A DNA stretch of 64,000 nt. It comes from Microbacterium sp. SORGH_AS_0969 (lineage in GTDB: Bacteria > Actinomycetota > Actinomycetes > Actinomycetales > Microbacteriaceae). The notes beneath the pieces were generated by a model. That model made no database searches and was not told the DNA's origin. It was given only the letters and a program-made list of their open reading frames with translations. The translations under genes were made by a program, and so were the position numbers. Positions 1-10,100 of the stretch are shown here, piece after piece. The stretch lies in contig NZ_JAUTAG010000001.1 in NCBI RefSeq assembly GCF_030818255.1, positions 3,286,001 through 3,350,000 on the forward strand, in the 5' to 3' direction. Every line of letters begins with the position of its first letter. Positions within the stretch are counted from its first letter, which is position 1.

Positions 1-1
1 G

Positions 2-1747
<1,746 letters not shown>

Positions 1748-1770
1748 CGCCGAGCGCGAGAGACACGGCC

Positions 1771-2559
1771 GTGGCCTACGCCCACGGACACCACGAGAGC
1801 GTGCTGCGTTCCCACGCGGTACGGACCGTCGCCGATTCGGCGGCCTACCTGGTGTCCTCGCTGTTCGCCGGCGCTCGCATCCTGGATGTGGGGGCCGGCC
1901 CCGGCACCATCACCGTCGACCTCGCCGACCGGGTCTTCCCGGGGCAGGTGGTCGGAGTGGATGCCGCCCCCGACGTCGTCGCGATCGCGCGCGCCGCGAT
2001 CGGGGAGCGCTTGAACGTCGAGTTCCGCGTCGACGACGCGTACGCGCTCGACGCCCCCGATGCCTCCTTCGACATCGTGCACGCGCACCAGACGCTTCAG
2101 CACCTCGAGCGCCCGGTGGACGCTCTGCGCGAGTTCCGTCGCGTCGCCGGGCCCGACGGCCTGGTGGCCGTGCGTGACGTGGATTACGGCGGGGTGATCT
2201 GGCATCCGCTGATCCCCGCTCTGGATGAGTGGCTCGAGATCTATCACGGCGTGCACCGCGGAGTGTCGGGGGAGCCCGACGCGGGCCGGCGGCTCAAGGC
2301 GTGGGCTCGCGAAGCCGGGTTCACCCGCATCGAGGCGAGCGCGAGCGTCTGGGTCTTCGACACGCCGGAGAAGCGCGCGTGGTGGGGCGGGATGTGGGCC
2401 GACCGGGTGCTCGCGTCGGCCTTCGCCGAGCACGCGCGCCGACTCGGCCTCGCCGACGACGCTCAGCTCCAGCGCATCTCCGACGCGTGGCGCGAGTGGG
2501 CCGCCCACCCCGACGGGTGGATCCTCCTCCCGCACGGCGAGGTGCTCGCGCGCGCCTGA
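1771..2559 (+). CDS. Class I SAM-dependent methyltransferase
   Basis: A 262-aa cytoplasmic methyltransferase of the UbiE/Methyltransf_11 type. The SAM-binding motif I is ILDVGAGPGTITVDLA near residue 35, motif II is VVGVDAAPD, and HAHQTLQHLERPVDALREF is the typical motif IV region before the substrate part. The C-terminal half (DYGGVIWHPLIPALDEW onward) resembles methyltransferases acting on small molecules or quinones, but the substrate is not readable. The GTG at 1771 is chosen because the residues before it overlap leuA and lack family similarity; the gap to leuA is 23 bp, so co-transcription is possible. A functional link to leucine synthesis is not implied. Confidence 0.8.
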   Translation: MAYAHGHHESVLRSHAVRTVADSAAYLVSSLFAGARILDVGAGPGTITVDLADRVFPGQVVGVDAAPDVVAIARAAIGERLNVEFRVDDAYALDAPDASFDIVHAHQTLQHLERPVDALREFRRVAGPDGLVAVRDVDYGGVIWHPLIPALDEWLEIYHGVHRGVSGEPDAGRRLKAWAREAGFTRIEASASVWVFDTPEKRAWWGGMWADRVLASAFAEHARRLGLADDAQLQRISDAWREWAAHPDGWILLPHGEVLARA

Positions 2560-2591
2560 GCGGGAGCGGTACAGGGTGCGAGGATGGGACC

Positions 2592-3377
2592 GTGCCTCAC
2601 GTCAGCGCCCTGTACCGCTATCCCGTCAAAGGCTTCACCCCTGAACGCCGTCCCCACCTGGTAATCCAGGACGACGGACGCGTCCAGGGCGACCGTGCTC
2701 TCGTGTTCCGGTTCGCCGACGCCGTCGAGCCGGAGGACGCGACGTTCCCGAAGAGCCGCGGACTCGCGCTCATGACGTTCCCCACGCTCGCACGCATCGC
2801 CCTCACCTACGACGACGGACAGCAGACGCTGCGCCTCCAGGTCGACGACATCGACATCGAGAGCGACCTCAGCCCGCAGGGGCGCGCCCGGCTCGTGGAT
2901 GCCGTCACGACCTACCTGCGCTCGACCTCGGATGCCCGGCTCCTCGACGCCGAGGGCGTTCTGCCGCTCGCGCTCATCGGCGACGGTCGGACCGCGCGTT
3001 TCCAGGACCGCCCGCAGGGATACATCTCCCTTCACGGGGAGGCATCTGTCGCAGAACTGGATGCCGCGGTGTCGGCCCCCGTCGACGATCGCCGTTTCCG
3101 ATCCAACATCGTCGTCTCGGGCGCGCCGGCCTGGGCGGAACTGGGGTGGCAGGGACGCATCCGCATCGGCGAGGTCGTCTTCGACGTCCAGAAGCCGATC
3201 GAGCGCTGCGCCGCGATCACCGCCAACCCCGACTCCGGCGTTCGGGACGCGCGACTGCTCCGCGTGTTGACGACCGAGTTCGAGCAGGACGCCCCGACGC
3301 TCGGCATCCTGCTCCTCCCCGCCGAGGGCGGCGGCGTGATCCGCGAGGGTGACGAGGTTCGCGACGAGAGCGACTGA
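2592..3377 (+). CDS. MOSC domain-containing protein
   Basis: A 261-aa protein with an N-terminal MOSC beta-barrel segment beginning ALYRYPVKGFTPE and a C-terminal MOSC domain with the conserved cysteine in PIERCAAITANPDSG. MOSC proteins are related to the molybdenum-cofactor sulfurase C-terminal domain and to mARC/YiiM-type enzymes that carry sulfur or reduce N-hydroxylated compounds; the precise reaction is unknown. The GTG at 2592 is preceded by GAGGATGGGA, a reasonable ribosome-binding site. It lies 32 bp after the methyltransferase on the same strand and converges on the acyl-CoA dehydrogenase, whose stop lies 8 bp away, leaving almost no intergenic terminator space. Confidence 0.8.
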   Translation: MPHVSALYRYPVKGFTPERRPHLVIQDDGRVQGDRALVFRFADAVEPEDATFPKSRGLALMTFPTLARIALTYDDGQQTLRLQVDDIDIESDLSPQGRARLVDAVTTYLRSTSDARLLDAEGVLPLALIGDGRTARFQDRPQGYISLHGEASVAELDAAVSAPVDDRRFRSNIVVSGAPAWAELGWQGRIRIGEVVFDVQKPIERCAAITANPDSGVRDARLLRVLTTEFEQDAPTLGILLLPAEGGGVIREGDEVRDESD

Positions 3378-3385
3378 GCGCTTAC

Positions 3386-4561
3386 TCAGCTCGGATCCGC
3401 CGCGCGGAACGCCGGGATACCCGTCAGGTGCGCCCCGAGCACCAGCGTGTGGATCTCGTCGGTGCCCTCATAGGTCCGCACCGACTCGAGGTTGGCCGCG
3501 TGCCGCATCGGCGAGTACTCCGCGGTCACGCCGTTGCCGCCGAGGATCGTCCGCGCCTCCCGGACGACCGCGATCGCGGCGCGGGTGTTCGCGAGCTTCG
3601 CGACCGAGATCTGATGCGGCTGGAGACGACCGGCATCCTTCAAGCGTCCCAGCCGGAGGGCGACGAGCTGGGCCTTCTCGATCTCGAGCGCCATATCGAC
3701 GAGCTTCTGCTGCGTCAGCTGGAACGCCGCGATCGGCTGCCCGAACTGCCGCCGCTCGCCCGCGTAGGCGAGCGCGGTGGCGTAGCTGTCGCGCGCAGCG
3801 CCGACGACGCCCCAGCCGATGCCGTAGCGCGCATTGTTCAAACACGCGAACGCGGCACCGAGCCCCCGGGCGAGGGGGAGTTCGGCATCGAGGGGCAGCC
3901 GCACGTCCGTGAGCGCGATGTCGCACTGGATCGATGCGCGCATCGACATCTTCGGCGCGATCGGGGTCGCGGCGAAGCCGGGAGTGTCGGTCGGGACGAG
4001 GAAACCGCGGACGCCCTCGTCGGTGCGCGCCCAGATCACGGCGATGTCGGCGATGGATGCCAGTCCGATCCACCTCTTCGCGCCGTCGAGCACCCACGCG
4101 TCACCGTCCCTGCGTGCTCGCGTCGTCATGCTCGCGGGGTCGGACCCCGAGCCCGGTTCGGTCAGTCCGAAGCATCCGATGGCCTCACCGCGCGCCATGC
4201 GGGGGAGCCAGGCCTGCTTCTGCTCTTCGCTGCCGTGGAGGTGGATGGCCGTCATCGCGAGCGAGCCCTGCACCGACACGAGAGTACGGAGACCGGAGTC
4301 GCCCGCCTCGAGCTCCATCGCGGCGAGTCCGTATTCCACGGCGGTTCGACCGGGGCAGCCGTACCCCGACAGATGCATGCCGAAGACGCCCAGTCCCGCG
4401 AGTCCGGGGATCACCTCGACGGGGAAGTGCGCGCGGTCGTACCAGTCGGCGATGAACGGCCGCACGTGCTCGGCGACGAACGCACGCACGCGATCCCGCG
4501 TCTCACGCTCCTCGGCGGACAGCATCTCGTCGAAGTCGAGCAGATCGGGCACGGTGTTCAT
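3386..4561 (-). CDS. gcdH: Glutaryl-CoA dehydrogenase-type acyl-CoA dehydrogenase
   Basis: A 391-aa FAD-dependent dehydrogenase. Family markers are CFGLTEPGSGSDPASM (FAD/substrate binding), GAKRWIGLASIADIAVIWA, and the C-terminal RTYEGTDEIHTLVLGAHLTG, where the Glu of YEGT is the catalytic base position used by glutaryl-CoA dehydrogenases. GCDH oxidises and decarboxylates glutaryl-CoA to crotonyl-CoA in lysine, tryptophan or glutarate breakdown. Its ATG overlaps the stop of the upstream CoA-transferase by 4 nt (4558-4561), so the two are translationally coupled. The pairing with a family III CoA-transferase supports a glutarate activation plus oxidation unit. Substrate is inferred from the motif and the neighbour; a close isobutyryl or 2-methylbutyryl homologue is less likely. 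Confidence 0.85.
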   Translation of the reverse strand: MNTVPDLLDFDEMLSAEERETRDRVRAFVAEHVRPFIADWYDRAHFPVEVIPGLAGLGVFGMHLSGYGCPGRTAVEYGLAAMELEAGDSGLRTLVSVQGSLAMTAIHLHGSEEQKQAWLPRMARGEAIGCFGLTEPGSGSDPASMTTRARRDGDAWVLDGAKRWIGLASIADIAVIWARTDEGVRGFLVPTDTPGFAATPIAPKMSMRASIQCDIALTDVRLPLDAELPLARGLGAAFACLNNARYGIGWGVVGAARDSYATALAYAGERRQFGQPIAAFQLTQQKLVDMALEIEKAQLVALRLGRLKDAGRLQPHQISVAKLANTRAAIAVVREARTILGGNGVTAEYSPMRHAANLESVRTYEGTDEIHTLVLGAHLTGIPAFRAADPS

Positions 4562-5724
4562 GGGCACTCCTCGGGTGTGTCGTCGAGCCACGAGAGCACC
4601 TCGGCGGTGTTCTCTCCCAGGCGCGGGGGAGCGGTAGCGGTGCTTCGGTAGGGCGGCGTCCAGGTGATCGGCGGCCGCACCTGACGAGAGACGCGACCGT
4701 CGGCACCGACGGTCTCGACGACGGGATGCAGCCCGAGCTCTTCGGCCAGCGTGAGCCCCTCGCCGATCGAGTTGACGACGCCCGCCGCAACGCCCACCGC
4801 GTTGAGCCGGGATGCCCAGCTCGCCGCCGACTCCCCGGCCAGCCGGCCCTCGAGCAACGTCGCGAGGATTTCGCGGTTGCGCACCCGATCGGCGTTGGTG
4901 ACGAAGCGCGGGTCCTCGGCGAGCCGGTCGATCCCGAGGACCTCGGTCAGCCGCGCGAACTGCGCATCGTTGCCGCAGGCCACCGCTAGCGGCGCGTCGG
5001 CGCACCGCAGTGCTTCATAGGGGGCGATCGAGGGATGCCGATTACCCAAGCGCCCCGGCTCGACCCCGGTGCCGAGGTGCGCAGCAGCCTGGTTCGCGAG
5101 CGCGCCCTGCAGACTCGACAGGAGGTTGACCTCGACGAGCGACCCGCGGCCCGTCACCTCCCGCCGACGGAGCGCGGCGAGGACGCCGATCACGGCGTCC
5201 TTCCCGGTCAGGACGTCGACGAGGGCGACGCCGACCTTCATGGCATCCCCGTCCTGCTCGCCGGTCACGTGCATGAGGCCCCCGACGGCCTGCGCGACGA
5301 AGTCGTATCCGGGCAGATCCGCCCCCGCGGCGGATCCGAAGCCGCTGATCGAGACGATGATGAGCCCGGGATGCCGATCTCGCAGGGATTCCGCGTCGAA
5401 CCCCAGGCGAGCGAACTCGCCGGGGCGGAAGTTCTCGATGACGACGTCGCTGCGGGCGATGAGCTCGGCGGCACGCGCGTGGTCGATCGGGTCGCGCAGG
5501 TCGAGCACGACAGAACTCTTGCCGCGGTTGACCGACTCGAAGTACGTCGTCATTCCCGACGGCGCGTACGGCGGACCCCACGCGCGCGTGTCGTCGCCAC
5601 TGTTCGGACGCTCGACCTTGATCACCCGGGCGCCGAGATCGGCGAGGGTCATCGTCGCGAGCGGACCCGCCAGAACGCGCGAGAAGTCGGCCACGACGAT
5701 CCCGTCGAGGGGCGCCGTCACCAC
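4558..5724 (-). CDS. CaiB/BaiF (family III) CoA-transferase
   Basis: A 388-aa family III CoA-transferase. It opens with PLDGIVVADFSRVLAGPLAT and ADLGARVIKVERP, has SVVLDLRDPIDHARAAELIARSD, and carries the VGVALVDVLTGKDAV segment holding the conserved Asp that forms the acyl-anhydride and CoA-thioester intermediates. Together with the overlapping glutaryl-CoA dehydrogenase it most likely activates glutarate or a related dicarboxylate using succinyl-CoA, as mammalian SUGCT does; this is inference from context. The ATG at 5724 is the first gene of the pair. Upstream of it (5725-5775) is a short spacer to the TRIC-like gene on the same strand. Confidence 0.85.
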   Translation of the reverse strand: MVTAPLDGIVVADFSRVLAGPLATMTLADLGARVIKVERPNSGDDTRAWGPPYAPSGMTTYFESVNRGKSSVVLDLRDPIDHARAAELIARSDVVIENFRPGEFARLGFDAESLRDRHPGLIIVSISGFGSAAGADLPGYDFVAQAVGGLMHVTGEQDGDAMKVGVALVDVLTGKDAVIGVLAALRRREVTGRGSLVEVNLLSSLQGALANQAAAHLGTGVEPGRLGNRHPSIAPYEALRCADAPLAVACGNDAQFARLTEVLGIDRLAEDPRFVTNADRVRNREILATLLEGRLAGESAASWASRLNAVGVAAGVVNSIGEGLTLAEELGLHPVVETVGADGRVSRQVRPPITWTPPYRSTATAPPRLGENTAEVLSWLDDTPEECP

Positions 5725-5775
5725 GGCGGTCCCGCGATCGGTGGCATCATCGCGCAGCCGTGCATGGCGGCGATT

Positions 5776-6489
5776 CTATCGAGGCGTGTCGTCGTCGGTT
5801 CGGATGATCGGGATGCCGGTGGTCTCGACCGCGACCTTGCGGCGGTAGAGCTTCCGCTGCTCGGGAAGCGAGAGATCGAAGATCACGGCGAGCACGCGGA
5901 TGACCGTGGTGACGATCAGACCGACCACGGCCGCGACAGGGAGGGGCACGCCGAAAGCGGCCGCCGTCGCCACCACCGCGCATCCGCCACCCGCGGCGAC
6001 CGCGTAGAGCGAGCCGACGTGCATGATCGCGACGGGCAGGCCCATGAGCACATCGCGCAGGACGCTGCCGCCGACCGCCGCAAGCACGCCGACGAACACC
6101 GCAGGAACGGCCGGCAACCCCAGGGCGAGCGCTTTACTCGTGCCGAACACGCCGAACAGACCGATGACGACCGCGTCGAGCATGACGATCGCGCGGTTCA
6201 GTCTCTGAAACAGCCCCGACAGGAGCATCCCCACAAGAGCCGCGACGGTCGCTGTGATCAGATACCAGTTGTTCTGCAGAGTCGCGGGGGTGAGACCCAG
6301 AAGAAGGTCTCGAATGAGACCGCCGCCCATTCCGAGCAGGATGCCGATGATCGCGACGCCCAGAAGGTCGAGTCGTCGCTGGCCCTGGAAGCCTGAGGCG
6401 AAGAGGGCGCCCTGCACTCCGCCCAACGCGACCGCGGTGAGGTCGGCCCACAGCGGGATGATGAAGACGGGCGGGTTCACGGCATCCAT
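5776..6489 (-). CDS. TRIC/YicG-type membrane protein (UPF0126)
   Basis: A 237-aa integral membrane protein with about seven hydrophobic helices arranged as an internal duplication. The two family repeats are visible as LLGMGGGLIRDLLLGLTP and AAVGGSVLRDVLMGLPVAI, each with the Gly-rich kink and Arg-Asp pair of trimeric intracellular cation channels and of bacterial YicG/YadS proteins. Function is probably passive cation flux or glycine-type transport in the cytoplasmic membrane; the substrate is not determinable. The ATG at 6489 is chosen because the extra upstream residues run through the preceding terminator hairpin. A C-terminal basic stretch (RKLYRRKVAVETTG) is likely cytoplasmic. Confidence 0.82.
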   Translation of the reverse strand: MDAVNPPVFIIPLWADLTAVALGGVQGALFASGFQGQRRLDLLGVAIIGILLGMGGGLIRDLLLGLTPATLQNNWYLITATVAALVGMLLSGLFQRLNRAIVMLDAVVIGLFGVFGTSKALALGLPAVPAVFVGVLAAVGGSVLRDVLMGLPVAIMHVGSLYAVAAGGGCAVVATAAAFGVPLPVAAVVGLIVTTVIRVLAVIFDLSLPEQRKLYRRKVAVETTGIPIIRTDDDTPR

Positions 6490-6508
6490 TCTCTGCGACC
6501 CAATGCAA

Positions 6509-6555
6509 AGAACCGGCTCGCGGCCACCCGTGTCGTGGGGGCGCGAGCCGGTTCT
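6509..6555 (-). terminator. Hairpin terminator of the WXG100 gene
   Basis: A perfect 13-bp inverted repeat: AGAACCGGCTCGC at 6509-6521 pairs with GCGAGCCGGTTCT at 6543-6555 around a 21-nt loop. It sits 34 bp after the WXG100 stop and 20 bp before the TRIC-like start, both on the minus strand. The 3' side reads TTCTTTGC on the minus strand, a weak U-rich tail. Confidence 0.75.
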
Positions 6556-6589
6556 CACGCGAGGCGTCTCGCGTCGAGGAGGGGGAGAC

Positions 6590-6871
6590 TCAGGAGCCGC
6601 CACCCGCCGAGAAGATGTTCTGCGAGATCGAGTTGAGCTGCGTGCGCAGCTCTTCGAGCTCCTGCTTGGCCTTGTCGAGCGCAGCCTTGGTCTCGGGCCA
6701 GGTGGAGCCGCGGAACTGGGCGGCGAGGGGGCCGTCCCAGACGTTCGGGTCCGACAAGATGCGACCCTGGGCGTCGAGCTGCGAGATCTGGTCGGTGAAC
6801 CCCCCGTTCACGATCGACTGGATCTGCTGAATGGCCGACTTGGCCTGCTCGGTAGAAAGAACGCGCGACAT
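6590..6871 (-). CDS. WXG100-family protein
   Basis: A 93-aa all-helical protein. Helix 1 runs through STEQAKSAIQQIQSIVNGGF, the hairpin turn holds NVWDGPLAAQF with the WXG signature (Trp-Asp-Gly), and helix 2 is ETKAALDKAKQELEELRTQ; the tail is SAGGGS. WXG100 proteins are secreted as dimers by type VII (ESX) systems and often serve as partners for T7SS-exported toxins. The AAGGGG ribosome-binding site lies about 5 nt before the ATG at 6871, so that start is preferred over the ATG at 6874. It is divergent from the large RHS gene, with 269 bp between starts, suggesting joint function. The C-terminal YxxxD/E export motif is absent. Confidence 0.88.
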   Translation of the reverse strand: MSRVLSTEQAKSAIQQIQSIVNGGFTDQISQLDAQGRILSDPNVWDGPLAAQFRGSTWPETKAALDKAKQELEELRTQLNSISQNIFSAGGGS

Positions 6872-7140
6872 CATTTCCCCTTTTGCTTCGCGCGGCGCAC
6901 CCACTGCACGCCGTTCATGACGACACGACGATAAACAACGGCGGGGGAGGTGTCCAGGTGTTGACGAGGGGCCGCGGAGGCGTTTATTGGGGGCGGAACC
7001 CTCTTCGATCTGGGTTTATGAGGGACATATGAGAACCTGCCGCAAGACCCTGATGCCCTCACCACCCCGGGGCTAAGCTCTTGCGGTCGTGAGCGGTCGT
7101 CGCGTTCTCTGGGCGGCCGCCGAACCAGTGGGGGGTTTCG

Positions 7141-10100
7141 ATGAGCGATGTCGATCTCGAGGTGTACGGCGCACCGGATCTGACCTACGACTTCGGTCTG
7201 GCGGACGCGGTGGCCTCCGCCGCGAACGCGGCGGCAGCCGCCGTGGAAGGCCAGACGGCATCGCGCGCGTCGTACGTCGCCACCGCGAAGGAGGACTTCC
7301 AGGGCGCCTTCAGCAAGTTGTTCGCGGCCAACGCGACGACCGCCGCGAGCGATGCCCGGGAGCTCGCGTCGCGGCTGCGGGACGTGTCGTCGTTCATCGG
7401 ACGGCTGAGCGACGCGGCGCGCGAGGAGAACGCTCGCCGCAAGCGGGCGCGCGAGTGGAAGGCCCGGGTGGAGGCGCGGCGGTCGAACTGGCTGGACGCG
7501 ACGTGGGATGACATCTTCGGTGAGGAGCCGCCGCCGCAGGGCGGCGAGATCTCGCCGCCGGTCTTCGATGCGGCCGCCGTGCCCACCTCGCCACGGCAGA
7601 CGCCGACCGCCGGTGGGGGCGGCGGCGGGGGCACGTCTTCGGCACGTCCCGACAACCTGCGGACCTTCGCCACGGGGAATTCCACCCTGGATGCGGAGCT
7701 CTCCGCTCACCCGGGACGTGTGTCGTCGGCTGCGAGCCAGTTCATGGCGACGTGCGATTTCGGTGGTATCGACGTCGGTCCCGTGGTGTCGGGTTTCCAG
7801 GCGTGGTTGAGTGCGAATGCGAACGACACGGCGTGGGCGAACACGATCGCGCAGGCGTTCGAGGACGCGGGGGCGAATGGGGGGATCGGGACGGTGTCGG
7901 ATGCCGCGTTGGCGGCGTCGCTGGCGGCGGCGGGGGTGTCCGCGACGCGTCAGGATCTGGTGATCGACCCGCCGACGGCGTGGGGTGGGGCTCCGACGAC
8001 GGGGTTCGTGAACGACCCGGTGAACTCCGCCACGGGGAACTTCCTCGAGCCGGAGAACGACCTGCCGTTCCCCGCGGCGACGGCGCTGCTGTCGCTGACC
8101 CGCATGTACAACTCCCTCAACGACGGCGCCGGGGTGTTCGGCCTCGGGTGGTCGTCGATCCTCGATGTCACCCTGCTGCTCGGTGAGGACGACGCCCGGT
8201 TCGTGATGGCGGACGGGCGGCAGATCGTGTTCGGCCGGGACGGGCGCGACTGGGCCCGCGGGACGGGGGAGAACTACTGGCTCACCCGCGCGAGCGCGGC
8301 GGAGCTCGCGGCGCAGGGTCTCACCGCGCCGGACGGGCTGCTCGTCACCGACAACGCCGGGGCCTGGTGGGCGTTCACCACCGGCGGCGACTGGGTCGCC
8401 GCCGGCGCGGGAGCCGGCAACGTCATGACCGTTCTCCGTGACGCATCCGGAGCCGTAACAGCCCTGGAGCACTCCCGCGACCGCCGCATCGACGTCGAGT
8501 ACGTCGACGGGCTCGTGGCATCCGTCACCTCCTCCGACGGGCGCCGGGTCGAGTACCTGTACGACGACGACCGACGTCTGACCGCGGTGTCGGGCCCGGC
8601 GGGGACGCGGACGTACCGGTGGAACGACGACGACCTCATCGACCAGGTCACCGCCGCGACCGGTGTGATCGAGTGCACCAACGTGTACGACGCGCAGCGG
8701 CGCGTGCGGGAGCAGACCACGGAGTTCGGGCGTCACACCCGCTTCACCTACCTCTCCGGCCGCGTCACCGAGGTCGCAGACGCCGATGGGTCGAACGCGA
8801 ACACGTGGATCGCCGACCGCAAGGGCCGCCTCGTCGGGATCATCGACACCGACGGCAACCGCCAGTCGATGGCGTACGACGCGTCCGGCAACCTCGTCTC
8901 CGTCACCGACCGCGAAGGACGCATCACCGTCCACGCCTACGACACCCGCGGACGCAAGACCCGCACCGTCACCCCCGACGGCGCCGACATCACCTACGGC
9001 TACGACGACCACGACCGCATCACCACCGTCGTCACCGCCGACGGCGGCATCGTCACCTACGACTACCCCAACGATCTGGAGCGGAACCCCTCCCGCATCA
9101 CCGACCCCGGCGGCGGCGTCACCGAACTCGACTGGGCCGAAGGGCTGCTCCGCCGGGTCGAAGACCCCGAGGGTGTCGTCGTGCGCTTCGACTACGACGC
9201 GCACGGGGAACTGGTTGCCACGCGGAACGCCGACGGCGCCACCGCACGGCTGGTGCGTGACGCGACGGGCCGGGTGACGCAGGCGATCACCCCGCTCGGC
9301 GCGATCACCCGGTACACCTACAGCTCCGAGGGCTCCCTGCTCAGCCGGGAGGACCCCGACGGCGCGATCTGGCGTTACGAGCGCGGCCCCGGCGGGGTGG
9401 TCACCGCGATCGTCGACCCACTGGGTGGGCGCACGGAGCTGGAGTACGGCCCCCACGGGCAGCTCACCCGCACCATTGATCCCCTCGGCCGCACGATCGA
9501 CCGATCGTTCGACGAGTTCGGCAACGTCACCGGCGTCACCCTCCCCGACGGCGCCGCCTGGGGCTTCACCCACGACGCCCTCTCCCGTCTGCGGGAGATC
9601 ACCGACCCGGCCGGCGGCGTCTGGACGCGGGAGTACGACGCCGTCGGCGAGCTGGCGCGCACGACGGATCCGACCGGTGTGTCGGCGGAGGCGTCCCGCT
9701 CAGACACGACCATGACGGTGCAGACCGCATTCGAGGAGACCTCGGTCCGGTACGACAGCTACGGCCGCCCGGAGAAGATCCAGGATGCCGCGGGCGACGC
9801 GTCGCTGGTCACCTACGATCCCTGTGGCCGTCCGGTGGAGGTGCTGAACGCGGACGGCGGCCTCACACGCCTCGAACGCGACCGCGCGGGCCGTGTCACC
9901 GCCATCACGACCCCGGCCGGTCGCACGACCCGGTATGAGTACGACTCGTGCGGGCGCCCGGTCGCCGCCGTCGACCCGACGGGGGCTCGAACGGCGTTGG
10001 AGTACGACGCTGATTCCCGCGTGATCGCCCGTGTCCTTCCCACGGGGGAACGTGTGGAGGTCGAGTACGACGCAACTGGACGGGTGGTACGCGAGCACGT

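Noticed and set aside
5035..6396. 453-codon plus-strand frame across the CoA-transferase and TRIC-like genes
   Set aside because: It spans two well-supported minus-strand genes and is rich in Asp/Arg/His typical of antisense frames.
6871..9573. Long open frame (900 codons) on the minus strand, antisense to the RHS gene
   Set aside because: It mirrors the GC-rich third positions of the YD repeats; composition is Val/Gly/Asp-rich without domains, and it runs through the WXG100 gene start.
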